Positions 8,346 to 18,015 of a DNA stretch of 64,000 bases are shown here, one piece after another. The notes under the pieces are model-generated. The model made no database searches. It saw only the letters and a list, made by a program, of their open reading frames with translations, and was not told the DNA's origin. A program made the position numbers and the translations under genes. Numbering within the stretch: the stretch's first letter is position 1; each line of letters opens with the position of its first letter. Origin of the DNA: Rhodospirillaceae bacterium (GTDB lineage Bacteria; Pseudomonadota; Alphaproteobacteria; GCA-2731375); NCBI GenBank assembly GCA_018660265.1, contig JABJKS010000121.1, positions 62,001 to 126,000 on the forward strand, read 5' to 3'.

Positions 8346-8424
8346 CCTATTATGGGGACACAATACTTATATCCGGTTTACTGAGTTCAAGGGTTGGATA
8401 TAAGTATTGTGTCCCCATAATAGG
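8346..8424. repeat. long perfect inverted repeat (REP/MITE-like hairpin)
   Basis: Arms at 8346-8374 and 8396-8424 are perfect 29-base inverted copies around a 21-base loop. The outer part of the left arm reads CCTATTATGGGGACACAATA. It lies between the convergent dinB and EipB-like genes and ends flush against the latter's stop codon (8425). It could stop transcription from both sides. The right end GTCCCCATAAT recurs in the hairpin at 39893-39924, which suggests a dispersed element family rather than a simple terminator. Confidence 0.85.
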
Positions 8425-9252
8425 CTACTCACAGCTGGGCTGGTCCAGATATTCCAATTCCACCAAACGTCCCTTCAAACCGAACTCGGGATAATCCAAT
8501 GTCAGGCCGTCGGTGACGCCGTCACCGTAAAGCGTGTAGCCGATTTCGAATTCCGGGACGCCGCCACGATTGGGTTGGTCCTGGCGGCTGTAATAGGCCA
8601 TGCGGATGGGCCAGCGGGGTAAGGTTTTGGCCAGGAGTTTGTGGTGACCGGCGGCATCCGGGGCGAGCTTGTCGCCGATGAAGATGGAGACAAGGTAATA
8701 GCCCGCTTCGTGGCTGCCATCGAACAGGGGGGTTTCGAAACCGCGGCTGCCCTTGATCGCGTGGGCCAGGACTTTGCGGGAGAAGACGGCCGGAAAAGCG
8801 GTGCCTTTGGGCAGTTCCAGATGCAATGCCTTTGGCTTGTCCCAGGTGGCGTTTCCGGCACCGCCCGGTCCCAGTTCGGCGCGGCCCTGTTCCTGCTCCA
8901 CCGACTTACCGTCGATGGTGGAGGTGAGGTTAAAGCGGATGATATCGCCATCCCGGCTTTCCCAGTGGGAGGCTTGCAGATCGTTAACGAAATCCAGGCC
9001 GCTGCTGCCTGAAAACCGAAGGATGAAGCCTTGGTTGAGGATGAAGCCGCTGCAATCCTCAATATATTCAGCCACCATGCGGCCTTTGACACCCAAAATG
9101 CCGGCGCTTTCCCGGTCCTTGTTCAGGTGCAGATCGTAAATGGCCCGCGCCGGGCGCAAGCTGGATGTCTGGGCAAAGACAACGCTGCTACTGAACAGAA
9201 AGACAGATAGCAAAAGAAAAGAAGCCGCGAACCGGCCGACCGATCTGATCAT
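8425..9252 (-). CDS. EipB-like periplasmic cell-envelope protein (DUF1849)
   Basis: Secreted beta-rich protein of the DUF1849 family, whose Brucella member EipB is a periplasmic spiral-shaped protein needed for envelope integrity. The best start is the ATG at 9250-9252, which gives a clean signal peptide (MIRSVGRFAASFLLLSVFLF, cleavage after VFA). Longer upstream starts would bury it. Family hallmarks include RAIYDLHL, the segment DCSGFILNQ with a Cys, and a second Cys at the C-terminus (DQPSCE), compatible with the disulfide known in EipB. It is a single gene on the minus strand, convergent with dinB. Confidence 0.87.
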   Translation of the reverse strand: MIRSVGRFAASFLLLSVFLFSSSVVFAQTSSLRPARAIYDLHLNKDRESAGILGVKGRMVAEYIEDCSGFILNQGFILRFSGSSGLDFVNDLQASHWESRDGDIIRFNLTSTIDGKSVEQEQGRAELGPGGAGNATWDKPKALHLELPKGTAFPAVFSRKVLAHAIKGSRGFETPLFDGSHEAGYYLVSIFIGDKLAPDAAGHHKLLAKTLPRWPIRMAYYSRQDQPNRGGVPEFEIGYTLYGDGVTDGLTLDYPEFGLKGRLVELEYLDQPSCE

Positions 9253-9375
9253 ATTGGTTACATTCCCCACACCGCCCAACGCCTGATGTGGCCACAATAT
9301 AACATACATCCAAAATGTTGACCCCTGTTGATCAGTTGCTACATTGATCACCCTCACAATTCAGGAGACGCAACC

Positions 9376-10458
9376 ATGAGCCTGCTGCCCAAATCCGTGA
9401 TCATCACCGATGACACCATGCGCGAAGGTCTACAGATCGAAAGCGCCGAAATTCCTGTTGATGAGAAACTCCGCCTGCTGGATGCCTTGGGCGAGACGGG
9501 GGCAAAGGTGATCTCGATCGGATCGTTTGCGCATCCAAAATGGACGCCGTCCATGGCCTGTATCGATGAAATCGCCGAACGCTTCGTCCCCAAGCCAGGA
9601 GTGAAATATACCGCCGCCGTCTTTAACAAACGGGGTTTTGATCGGGCGGATGCCTATTATCCGAAAATCGATGTACGGGGCAAACTGCACCGTATCAGTG
9701 TTGAATTATGCGACACCTTTGCGCGGCGCAACTATAACCGCACCCAGGCCGAACAGATCGCGGGCGTGGATGCCGCCGTTGCCACCGCAAGGGAGGCAGG
9801 TGCCGAATTCGGTGCCGTGGGCCTGGGCAATCCCTTCGGCTCCAACTACGAAGGTCCGTTCAGCATGGCCCAACGGATGGAAATGCTGGATCTGTTAATC
9901 GGCAAATGGCACAACGCCGGGATCAAAGTGAGCAAAGTCTCGTTCCTGGATGCCATGGGCTGGAACATGCCCCACGAGGTGCGGGAGACATTGCTTGCGA
10001 TCAAGGAACGTTATCCGGAGGTCACGGATTTCCACATGCACCTGCACGACAGCCGGGGCGTCACCCTGACCAGCTATTACGAAGCCCTGCAACTTGGTGT
10101 GCGGGAATTTGATACATCCATCGGCGGCATGGGCGGCTGCCCCTATTGCGGCAATGGCCGGGCCGCAGGCCACGTGCCCACGGAGGATTTCGTCAACCTG
10201 TGTCATGAACTGGGGATCGAGACCGGCTATGACCTGGACAAGTTGATCGAGGCTGCGGCAATAGCCGAGGAAGTCGTCGGCCATTCCCTGTGGGGCCATG
10301 TTTCGAAATCCGGGGCTCGGCCACGGGGCGCGCAACTATATCCCGCCAACATGCCCTTCGTGGAAACCTTGGAAGAGGCGGCCCATTTCCGTAAGGGACC
10401 CCAGGTTTACGCGGGACAGCTATCTCCCTGGAAAGATGGCGATGCCCTAAGTAGGTAA
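9376..10458 (+). CDS. HMG-CoA lyase-like DRE-TIM metallolyase
   Basis: Acyl-CoA lyase or condensing enzyme of the HMGL-like TIM-barrel family, 360 residues from the ATG at 9376 (AGGAG 10 bp upstream). Motifs are DDTMREGLQIES (metal and substrate loop, replacing the usual DGLQ start), DFHMHLHDSRG with the HxH metal ligands, and GGMGGCPYCGNGRAAGHVPTEDF, matching the HMG-CoA lyase signature GGCPYA..GN..TED with Cys in place. The true substrate may be HMG-CoA (leucine breakdown) or a related 3-hydroxyacyl-CoA. The neighbours give no leucine pathway, so the name is kept generic. Confidence 0.8.
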   Translation: MSLLPKSVIITDDTMREGLQIESAEIPVDEKLRLLDALGETGAKVISIGSFAHPKWTPSMACIDEIAERFVPKPGVKYTAAVFNKRGFDRADAYYPKIDVRGKLHRISVELCDTFARRNYNRTQAEQIAGVDAAVATAREAGAEFGAVGLGNPFGSNYEGPFSMAQRMEMLDLLIGKWHNAGIKVSKVSFLDAMGWNMPHEVRETLLAIKERYPEVTDFHMHLHDSRGVTLTSYYEALQLGVREFDTSIGGMGGCPYCGNGRAAGHVPTEDFVNLCHELGIETGYDLDKLIEAAAIAEEVVGHSLWGHVSKSGARPRGAQLYPANMPFVETLEEAAHFRKGPQVYAGQLSPWKDGDALSR

Positions 10459-10519
10459 GAAAACCAGTCGGTGAGAAAACGCCGTTGAGTAATTTCGGCG
10501 TACGTCCTAAACAACGGCC

Positions 10520-12193
10520 ATGATGAATGAATTGAAAATAGCCCTGGCGCAGATCAATCCCACGGTCGGCGATATTGCGGGGAATGCTGAACTGATCCGC
10601 ACGGCCCGGCGCGAGGCGGCAGCGCAGGGCGCGGACCTTGTAACCTTCGGCGAACTGGTCCTGTGCGGCTATCCCCCCGAAGACCTGGTCCTGAAAAGCG
10701 CGTTCCAGGATGCAGTGGCGGACACCGTGCATGAATTGGCGGCGGAAACCGCAGATGGCGGCCCCGGCCTGTTGGTCACGGCACCGTGGCGGGAAGATGG
10801 CCTGTTATATAACGCCGTGCTGTTGCTGGACGGCGGCGAGGTGGTGGCAGCGCGCTACAAACATGACCTGCCAAATTATGGCGTCTTTGATGAAAAGCGC
10901 GTGTTCGCGGCCGGACCTTTGCCCGGCCCGGTTAATTTTCGCGGCATCCGCCTGGGCGTTCCCATTTGCGAAGATATCTGGACCCCGGATGTCTGCGAAT
11001 GTCTGGAGGAAACCGGCGCGGAAATTCTGATCGTGCCCAACGGATCCCCGTTCGAAGATGGCAAATTCGATGTTCGATTGAACCACGCTGTGGCGCGGGT
11101 GACGGAAACCCACCTCCCCCTGGTCTATGTCAATCAGGTCGGCGGGCAGGACGAACTGGTGTTCGATGGGGGCAGTTTTGTCATCAACGGAAACTATGCC
11201 CTGGCCGTGCAGATGCCGACCTTCGACAGCGGCATCCTGGTCACGACCTGGCGCCGGGTGGACGACACACAAGGTGATGGTTGGGTCTGCGATGAAGGCC
11301 CGCGCAGTGCGCCGCATGAGGGCCTGGGTGCCCTGTACCGGACCATGACCCTGGGCCTGCGGGACTATGTGAACAAGAACCGTTTCCCCGGCGTGGTGCT
11401 GGGCCTTTCAGGCGGCATTGATTCGGCACTAAGTGCCGCAGTCGCCGTGGATGCCCTGGGCCCCGACCGGGTCTGGTGCATCATGCTGCCGTCGAAATAT
11501 TCTTCCGACCACAGCCTCGCTGACGCCATCGCCTGCGCCGATCTGTTGCAGTGCAAGTTGGACAAGGTGACCATAGAACCGGCAGTTGACGCCTATGAGA
11601 CGATGTTGGCGGAATTGTTCGAGGGGCGGGCGCCTGACATCACGGAAGAGAACGTCCAATCCCGGGCACGCGGCATGACGCTGATGGCGATCTCCAACAA
11701 ATTCGGCCATATGGTTCTGACCACGGGCAATAAGTCAGAGATGTCGGTGGGCTATGCCACCATCTATGGCGATATGTGCGGCGGCTTTTCCGTCCTCAAG
11801 GATGTCTATAAAATCACCGCCTTCAATCTATCCCGCTGGCGCAATCAACAGCGGCCCGAAGGGGCCTTGGGTCCGGAGGGCCGGGTTATTCCGGAAAACA
11901 CCATCACCAAGCCACCATCGGCGGAGTTGCGCCCGGATCAAAAGGATGAAGATAGCCTGCCCCCTTACGAAGCCCTGGATGATATCCTGCGCTGTCTGGT
12001 GGAGGAGGAAATGTCGTTCGCGGATATCGTCGCCCGCGGGCACGAGATGGATGTGGTTAAGCGCATTGAGCATCTGTTGTATCTGGCGGAATATAAGCGT
12101 CGTCAGGCCCCACCAGGGGTAAAATTGACGGCCCGGAACTTTGGCCGTGACCGCCGCTATCCGATCACCAACGGCTTTCGCAATGCACGTTAA
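10520..12193 (+). CDS. nadE: glutamine-dependent NAD+ synthetase
   Basis: Final step of NAD biosynthesis, amidating nicotinate adenine dinucleotide with ATP. The 557-residue protein has an N-terminal nitrilase-type glutaminase domain (about 1-265, catalytic Cys150 in GVPICEDIW, and KHDLPNYGVFDEKR) that makes ammonia from glutamine. A C-terminal synthetase domain (about 270-557) carries the PP-loop GLSGGIDSALSAAVA. The length matches the bacterial two-domain type. The start may be either of two adjacent ATGs (10520 or 10523). It is probably a single-gene unit, with 61 bp upstream and 171 bp downstream. Confidence 0.96.
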   Translation: MMNELKIALAQINPTVGDIAGNAELIRTARREAAAQGADLVTFGELVLCGYPPEDLVLKSAFQDAVADTVHELAAETADGGPGLLVTAPWREDGLLYNAVLLLDGGEVVAARYKHDLPNYGVFDEKRVFAAGPLPGPVNFRGIRLGVPICEDIWTPDVCECLEETGAEILIVPNGSPFEDGKFDVRLNHAVARVTETHLPLVYVNQVGGQDELVFDGGSFVINGNYALAVQMPTFDSGILVTTWRRVDDTQGDGWVCDEGPRSAPHEGLGALYRTMTLGLRDYVNKNRFPGVVLGLSGGIDSALSAAVAVDALGPDRVWCIMLPSKYSSDHSLADAIACADLLQCKLDKVTIEPAVDAYETMLAELFEGRAPDITEENVQSRARGMTLMAISNKFGHMVLTTGNKSEMSVGYATIYGDMCGGFSVLKDVYKITAFNLSRWRNQQRPEGALGPEGRVIPENTITKPPSAELRPDQKDEDSLPPYEALDDILRCLVEEEMSFADIVARGHEMDVVKRIEHLLYLAEYKRRQAPPGVKLTARNFGRDRRYPITNGFRNAR

Positions 12194-12364
12194 GGGGCGA
12201 AATTGAAACAGATGATTGTGTCGAATGGTCTTTTGTGGATATGCTGCGGGCAAGTGGCTTGGCCAGGGTATTTTCTGCCAAGCTTCGCGTAAAGAAACGA
12301 CACGATTAAGACCGGAAAAACCTAAATAACCCAAATAAAATTGTCTATCAGGGAGATAATGACA

Positions 12365-13960
12365 ATGCGATGGAAATCGACTGTTATCGCCGGTGCGTTG
12401 GCTGCGGCCACGGCACTGGCAGCACCCAGCGTCGGTGCGAAAGAATTTAAATGGGCCTTTCAGGGCAACCTGAACTCGTTGGACCCACACGGCCTGTTTG
12501 AAACATTCACCATTGGTTTTCACGGCAATATGTACGAGCCGTTGATTGCCTATGATGACAAAATGAATGTTGTGCCGGCCCTGGCGGAAAGCTTCACACA
12601 GACCGGGCCAAATACCTGGCGGGTGAAGATGCGCCCCGGTGTGAAATTCCACAACGGCAATGATTTGACGGCTGATGATTTCATCTTTAGCTGGAAGCGT
12701 GCCTTGACCGAAGGCTCGGACATGAAAGTGCCGGCTGGTAAGATCAAGGAAATCAAAAAGATCGACGAGATGACTTTTGATATCATCACGCCGAACCCGA
12801 ACCCGATACTGCCGCGCGACCTGTTGATCCTGTACGTCATGGACAAGGAGTGGTCCATAGAACACAAGACAACCGCCGCAACCAACCTCAAAGGCGGGGA
12901 AGAAGGCAACTACGCCAACCTGAATGCCAATGGCACAGGGCCTTTCATGGTGACTTCGCATGCCGCTGGCGTCAAAACCACCCTGAAGCGTTTCGATGGC
13001 TATTGGAAGAATATTCCCTCCAACGTCTCGAAAGCGACCTTCACACCGGTTTCTCAGGACGCGACCCGCGTGGCGGCTCTATTGTCGGGTGAGATGGACC
13101 TATCCTATCCGGTTCCGGTTCAGGATTGGCAACGTCTGAAAGATGCCCCTGGTGTCCAGCCTTTGGCCGGGCCAGAGGCCCGCACGATTTTCCTGGGCTT
13201 TGATCAAGTGCGTGATGAATTGCTGTACTCCAACATCAAGGGTAAAAACCCCTTCAAGGATGTTCGTGTGCGCAAGGCATTTGCCCATGCGATCAATGTA
13301 GAAGCCATCAAGAAAAAGGTGATGCGCGGTTCTTCGGTTCCCGCCGGCCTGATGGTGGCACCGCAGATCGGCGGTTTCGCGTCCGAGCTGAATGCACATT
13401 GGAAATATGACACGGCCATGTCGAAAAAGCTTTTGGCCGATGCGGGTTATCCCGACGGCTTTGAAGTAACCATGGATTGCCCCAATGACCGCTATGTCAA
13501 TGACGAGAAAATTTGTCAGGCAGCGGCTTCCATGCTGGCTCGTGTTGGCGTCAAGGTGAAGGTATTGGCGCAGACCAAGTCGAAGTATTTCGGTAAGGTT
13601 CTTTCGCAAAACAACTATGACACCTCGTTCTACCTGTTGGGCTGGACGCCGGGTACCATGGACAGCCACCAGGCAATTGAGCCTTTGATCGCTTGCCGGA
13701 CCAAGGAAAAAGGCCGTGGCCTGTTCAATCTGGGAGGCTATTGCAACGAGCGCATTCACGCGCTGGCCCCGATGATTGAATCGGAATCTGACCAGACCAA
13801 GCGTGCGAACATGATCAAGGAAGTGTTCAAGATCCATCAGGATGAAGTGGGTCACATCCCCTTGCATCAACAACCCCTGTCTTGGGGCGTGTCTGATCGG
13901 GTCACCGTTAACCAACGGCCCGACAACGTGCTTGATTTACGCTACGTCGTCGTCAAATAG
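12365..13960 (+). CDS. ABC transporter peptide-binding protein (DppA/OppA-like)
   Basis: Periplasmic solute-binding protein of family 5 (SBP_bac_5), about 531 residues, capturing di- or oligopeptides or similar solutes for the importer encoded by the next four genes. It has a signal peptide (MRWKSTVIAGALAAATALAA, cleavage near VGA-KEF), then the family core with LAESFTQTGPNTWRVKMRPG and VRKAFAHAINVEAIKK. The ATG at 12365 is placed 8 bp after GGAGA; an ATG two codons earlier is too close to it. An imperfect 7-bp hairpin lies upstream at 12257-12283. A terminator-like hairpin follows the gene. Confidence 0.92.
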   Translation: MRWKSTVIAGALAAATALAAPSVGAKEFKWAFQGNLNSLDPHGLFETFTIGFHGNMYEPLIAYDDKMNVVPALAESFTQTGPNTWRVKMRPGVKFHNGNDLTADDFIFSWKRALTEGSDMKVPAGKIKEIKKIDEMTFDIITPNPNPILPRDLLILYVMDKEWSIEHKTTAATNLKGGEEGNYANLNANGTGPFMVTSHAAGVKTTLKRFDGYWKNIPSNVSKATFTPVSQDATRVAALLSGEMDLSYPVPVQDWQRLKDAPGVQPLAGPEARTIFLGFDQVRDELLYSNIKGKNPFKDVRVRKAFAHAINVEAIKKKVMRGSSVPAGLMVAPQIGGFASELNAHWKYDTAMSKKLLADAGYPDGFEVTMDCPNDRYVNDEKICQAAASMLARVGVKVKVLAQTKSKYFGKVLSQNNYDTSFYLLGWTPGTMDSHQAIEPLIACRTKEKGRGLFNLGGYCNERIHALAPMIESESDQTKRANMIKEVFKIHQDEVGHIPLHQQPLSWGVSDRVTVNQRPDNVLDLRYVVVK

Positions 13961-13979
13961 AGCGATGATGTAAAAATTT

Positions 13980-14020
13980 GGGGCGGCTCAATCAACAGGT
14001 TGGGCCGCTCCATTCTTTTT
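13980..14020 (+). terminator. attenuating hairpin between binding protein and permease genes
   Basis: Stem GGGGCGGCTCAA (13980-13991) / TTGGGCCGCTCC (14000-14011), with two G-T pairs, followed by ATTCTTTTT. It lies between the solute-binding gene and the permease genes. Partial termination here would give more binding protein than membrane components, a common arrangement. Confidence 0.75.
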
Positions 14021-14041
14021 CCAAATTGAAATAAAACTTAT

Positions 14042-15031
14042 ATGTTTGCCTTTATAATCCGGCGATTGCTGCAATCAGTTCTGGTCATGTTGACTGTGGC
14101 GTTGATCGCGTTCGGGCTGTTCCGATTTGTGGGTGATCCCATCAATAATTTGGTGGGCCAGGATACAACCTTGCAAGACCGGGAAAAGCTGCGCGAGACA
14201 CTTGGTCTAAATGATTCCTTCATCGTTCAATTCGGACGTTATGTGATCAATACCGCCAAGGGTGATTTCGGCTATTCATACATGCATCGTCGGCCTGTTA
14301 AGGACATGCTGGTGGAACGCATGCCCGCAACGTTGGAGCTATCGATCATCTCGGTACTCATGGCCCTGTTCATCGGCGTCCCCATGGGGGTCTATACGGG
14401 CCTCCACCGCAACGGCCTGCTCGCCAAGATATTCATGAGTATGTCTTTGATAGGTATCTCCTTGCCGACTTTCCTGATCGGTATCATGTTGATATTGTTA
14501 TTCGGCGTCATGTTGCGCTGGCTGCCCACGTTCGGGCGTGGTGAGGTGGTAGCTCTTGGCACTTGGACGACAGGGTTGCTCACGGTTTCGGGCCTGAAGG
14601 CGCTGATTATGCCCTCGATTACCCTGGCATTGTTCCAAATGACCTTGATCATGCGCCTGGTCAGATCCGAAATGCTGGAAGTTCTGCGCACGGATTACAT
14701 AAAATTTGCCAGGGCCCGGGGCTTGAGCAACCGGGCCGTCAATTTTGGCCATGCCCTCAAAAACACCCTGGTTCCCGTGATCACCATTACCGGACTGCAG
14801 CTCGGCTCCGTTATCGCTTTTGCCATTATTACCGAAAGCGTCTTTCAATGGCCGGGCATGGGCAAGATGTTCATCGAGGCGGTGGCAGATGTGGATATCC
14901 CCGTCATGGCGGCCTATCTATGCCTAATCGCCTTATTCTTTGTGGTCATCAATCTGGTCGTGGATCTGCTCTATTATGCGGTCGATCCCCGCCTGCGCAT
15001 AGATCAGGGCGCCGGGGGCGGTCATGGTTGA
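14042..15031 (+). CDS. ABC transporter permease (DppB-like)
   Basis: Inner-membrane permease of the dipeptide/oligopeptide/nickel type, 329 residues, six predicted membrane helices. It begins with MFAFIIRRLLQSVLVMLTVA, typical of DppB-class proteins. The EAA loop that contacts the ATPase is seen in DYIKFARARGLSNRAVNFGHALKNTLVPV. It overlaps the next permease by 8 bp, so translation is coupled. It forms the channel with the downstream DppC-like subunit. Confidence 0.93.
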   Translation: MFAFIIRRLLQSVLVMLTVALIAFGLFRFVGDPINNLVGQDTTLQDREKLRETLGLNDSFIVQFGRYVINTAKGDFGYSYMHRRPVKDMLVERMPATLELSIISVLMALFIGVPMGVYTGLHRNGLLAKIFMSMSLIGISLPTFLIGIMLILLFGVMLRWLPTFGRGEVVALGTWTTGLLTVSGLKALIMPSITLALFQMTLIMRLVRSEMLEVLRTDYIKFARARGLSNRAVNFGHALKNTLVPVITITGLQLGSVIAFAIITESVFQWPGMGKMFIEAVADVDIPVMAAYLCLIALFFVVINLVVDLLYYAVDPRLRIDQGAGGGHG

Positions 15032-15989
15032 TCGTCAGGGCAGCACTGTCCACGACTTGAGCCTGAAGGACAAATTCGTGGATCTGATCCTTCGCGCCCG
15101 GGACAGCGATATTTGGTATAGCTTCACCCGTTCCCCCACCACCATGATTGCCGCCCTGGTCACGGCGATTATCATGCTGTCGGCCCTGTTCGCACCCTGG
15201 GTCGCGCCTCATAACCCCTTTGATCTGGCCACCATCGATTTAATGGATGCCTCTATGCCGCCTGCCTGGATGGCGGAAGGTGACAGCCGTTTCCTCCTCG
15301 GCACCGATGATCAGGGGCGGGGCATTCTGTCCACCATCATATTTGGTGCCCGCATATCCCTGGGCGTCGGCCTGGCCTCTGTGGTATTCGCATTGATCCT
15401 GGGCGTCGGGTTGGGACTGTTATCGGGCTATGTGGGTGGCACCACCGATGCGGTGATTATGCGGATCGCCGATATTCAATTGAGTTTTCCCGCCATTCTG
15501 TTGGCGCTATTGGTGGATGGCGTGGCACGCGGATTGCTGCCGCGTGATACCCATGACGAACTGGCGATCTATGTCCTGGTATTTTCCATCGGCATATCCG
15601 GTTGGGTGCAATATGCCCGCACCGTGCGCGGCTCTACCCTGGTGGAAAAGAACAAGGAATACGTCCAGGCAGCGCGCGTCATAGGCCGGCCTGCAGTTCT
15701 TATCATGCTGCGCCATGTGCTGCCCAATGTCATGGGCCCGGTACTGGTTATTGCCACCATTCATCTGGCCCTGGCCATCATTACCGAGGCAACGTTGAGC
15801 TTCCTGGGCGTTGGCGTCTCGCCGACCGAGCCATCCTTGGGAACCTTAATCAACGTGGGGCAGGATTATTTGTTCTCCGGCGAATGGTGGATCACCGTAT
15901 TCCCCGGCGCCGTGCTGGCTATTTTGGTTTTGGCCGTCAACCTGTTGGGCGATTGGTTACGTGACGCCTTGAACCCAAGGCTTCGTTGA
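15024..15989 (+). CDS. ABC transporter permease (DppC-like)
   Basis: Second inner-membrane subunit of the peptide importer, 321 residues. The cytoplasmic N-terminal tail (about 1-35) is followed by six helices, beginning TTMIAALVTAIIMLSALFAP. The periplasmic loop FLLGTDDQGRGILSTIIFGARISL is the DppC hallmark. The EAA motif lies around EYVQAARVIGRPAVLIMLRH. It starts inside the preceding permease gene and ends 7 bp before the first ATPase gene. Confidence 0.93.
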   Translation: MVDRQGSTVHDLSLKDKFVDLILRARDSDIWYSFTRSPTTMIAALVTAIIMLSALFAPWVAPHNPFDLATIDLMDASMPPAWMAEGDSRFLLGTDDQGRGILSTIIFGARISLGVGLASVVFALILGVGLGLLSGYVGGTTDAVIMRIADIQLSFPAILLALLVDGVARGLLPRDTHDELAIYVLVFSIGISGWVQYARTVRGSTLVEKNKEYVQAARVIGRPAVLIMLRHVLPNVMGPVLVIATIHLALAIITEATLSFLGVGVSPTEPSLGTLINVGQDYLFSGEWWITVFPGAVLAILVLAVNLLGDWLRDALNPRLR

Positions 15990-15996
15990 GGCCGCC

Positions 15997-16986
15997 ATGC
16001 TGAAAAAAGTAGAAACCTCACCCCTGTTGTCGGTCCGCAATTTGCGGATTGAGTTCCCCACCCGACGGGGCACCTTGGTGGCTGTCGATGACATTTCGTT
16101 TGATATCGCGCCGGGTGAAATCCTTGGCGTTGTCGGTGAATCCGGTGCCGGCAAATCCCTGACCGGTGCAGCGATCATCGGCCTGTTGGAACCACCTGGA
16201 CGTATCGCCCAAGGTGAGATTACCTTGGAAGGGCAGCGGATTGATAATCTGCCCTACGAGGAGATCCGCCGTATTCGCGGACGCCGCATTGGCGCGATCT
16301 TCCAAGATCCGCTGACATCCCTTAACCCACTCTATTCCGTCTCCCGGCAATTGGTGGAAACGATCCAGACCCATCTGCCCCTGAACGACAAAGAGGCCCG
16401 GGCAAGAGCCTTGGAGCTGTTGGACGAGGTCGGTATTCCAGGTGCTGGCGAACGTATAGACCATTACCCCCATCAATTTTCAGGCGGCATGCGCCAACGG
16501 GTTGTCATCGCCCTGGCTCTGTGCGCCGAGCCGCGCCTGATCATCGCGGATGAACCGACGACGGCGCTGGATGTCTCCATCCAGGCACAGATTATCACCT
16601 TACTAAAACGCCTGTGTCACGACCACGGAACGGCGGTGATGCTGGTAACCCATGATATGGGCGTAATTGCCGAGGCAGCAGACCGCGTCGCGGTGATGTA
16701 TTCAGGCCGCATCGCAGAGATCGGCCCGGTACAGGAAGTGGTGCGTGCCGCCAAACACCCCTACACCCACGGCCTGATGGGCTCTATCCCGCATATCGGT
16801 CATCACGTAGACCAATTAACCCAGATCGAAGGTTCCATGCCACGGCTACAGGAAATACCCCCAGGCTGTCCTTTCAATCCCAGATGTGAGGAAGCGACGG
16901 ATCGCTGCCGGGTGGAGCGGCCAAATCTACAAAGCGTGAACGCGACGGAAGTCGCCTGCCATCTGTTTGATAAGGCGGGGGCTTGA
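15997..16986 (+). CDS. ABC transporter ATPase (DppD-like)
   Basis: Cytoplasmic ATPase that powers the peptide importer, 329 residues. It has Walker [10 protein letters not shown], signature [12 protein letters not shown], Walker [13 protein letters not shown], and the switch His in VTHDMG. The C-terminal oligopeptide/dipeptide extension includes [15 protein letters not shown], a cysteine-rich segment that in some family members holds a 4Fe-4S cluster. It ends one base before the ATG of the partner ATPase. Confidence 0.94.
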   Translation: MLKKVETSPLLSVRNLRIEFPTRRGTLVAVDDISFDIAPGEILGVVGESGAGKSLTGAAIIGLLEPPGRIAQGEITLEGQRIDNLPYEEIRRIRGRRIGAIFQDPLTSLNPLYSVSRQLVETIQTHLPLNDKEARARALELLDEVGIPGAGERIDHYPHQFSGGMRQRVVIALALCAEPRLIIADEPTTALDVSIQAQIITLLKRLCHDHGTAVMLVTHDMGVIAEAADRVAVMYSGRIAEIGPVQEVVRAAKHPYTHGLMGSIPHIGHHVDQLTQIEGSMPRLQEIPPGCPFNPRCEEATDRCRVERPNLQSVNATEVACHLFDKAGA

Positions 16987-16987
16987 T

Positions 16988-18004
16988 ATGAACAACGGCA
17001 CGAATACTGAAGCACCTTTGTTGTCGGTCGATGGCCTGGTCCGGTATTTCGACGTCTCAGCACCGCTTTTAAACCGCTTGATTGAGCGTTTGGACCGCTC
17101 GTTCGTCAAGGCCGTGGACGGCATCAGCTTTGATATTGGCCGGGGAGAAACATTCAGTCTGGTGGGTGAATCGGGCTGTGGTAAATCCACCGTGGCCCGC
17201 CTGATCGTTGGTTTGTACCAACCCACGGCGGGATCTATCGAATACGAGGGGGTGGAGATCGGGCCCCGCAGTGCGGCCGCTGACCGCAAGCGTATGCAGC
17301 CCCATATGCAAATGATCTTCCAAGACCCCTATGCCTCCCTCAACCCCCGCTGGCGGGTGGTGGACATCATTGCCGAACCTATCCGGGTGCGGCGATTGTT
17401 GAGCAATAAACATGAGATCTTGGCCAGGGTCGGCGAATTGTTAAGCCAGGTGGGCCTCTCGCCGGCCGATGGCGAACGTTACCCCCACGAATTTTCCGGT
17501 GGCCAGCGACAGCGTATATCCATCGCCCGGGCCCTGGCGGGAGAGCCCGAGTTCCTGGTCTGTGATGAACCCACATCGGCCCTGGATGTCTCCGTACAGG
17601 CGCAAATCCTGAACCTGATGAAGGAGCTGCAGGACCGCCTTGGCCTAACCTATCTGTTTATCAGCCATGATCTGGCCGTGGTCTATCATGTCTCCACCAA
17701 AGTCGGGGTGATGTATCTGGGCCGCTTGGTGGAGTGGGCCGAGACCCAGACATTGTTCGAAAATCCCCGCCACCCCTATACCCGCATGCTGTTGGATGCG
17801 ATCCCCGATCTGGAGATGTCGGGGCGGCAACGCATTCCCGTCGCCGGTGAGGTCCCCAGCCCTATCAATCCCCCCTCGGGCTGTGCCTTTCACCCCCGCT
17901 GCCCCCATGCCGAAGACCGCTGCCGGGCGGAAGCCCCCCTGGCGCAAAACTATGACGGTGTCTATGTCGCCTGCCATGGCGTCGCTGAGGGGCGCATCAC
18001 GTAG
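16988..18004 (+). CDS. ABC transporter ATPase (DppF-like)
   Basis: Second ATPase of the peptide importer, 338 residues from the ATG at 16988, which follows the stop of the preceding gene by one base; an upstream in-frame start at 16967 would overlap it. It has Walker A GESGCGKST, signature FSGGQRQRISIA, Walker B FLVCDEPTSALD, and SHDLA as the His switch. The C-terminal extension GCAFHPRCPHAEDRC is the same cysteine-rich module as in the partner. It is the last transporter gene; the MFS gene follows after 11 bp. Confidence 0.94.
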   Translation: MNNGTNTEAPLLSVDGLVRYFDVSAPLLNRLIERLDRSFVKAVDGISFDIGRGETFSLVGESGCGKSTVARLIVGLYQPTAGSIEYEGVEIGPRSAAADRKRMQPHMQMIFQDPYASLNPRWRVVDIIAEPIRVRRLLSNKHEILARVGELLSQVGLSPADGERYPHEFSGGQRQRISIARALAGEPEFLVCDEPTSALDVSVQAQILNLMKELQDRLGLTYLFISHDLAVVYHVSTKVGVMYLGRLVEWAETQTLFENPRHPYTRMLLDAIPDLEMSGRQRIPVAGEVPSPINPPSGCAFHPRCPHAEDRCRAEAPLAQNYDGVYVACHGVAEGRIT

Positions 18005-18015
18005 CGAAATACGCC

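Noticed and set aside
12257-12283. terminator behind nadE
   Set aside because: The stem GCTTGGC/GCCAAGC has a 13-base loop and no T-run, so I only mention it with the downstream gene.
11828-12961. 377-codon minus-strand open frame across nadE and the peptide-binding protein gene
   Set aside because: It spans the end of one known gene, the gap and the start of another, all on the other strand; the translation has no family features.
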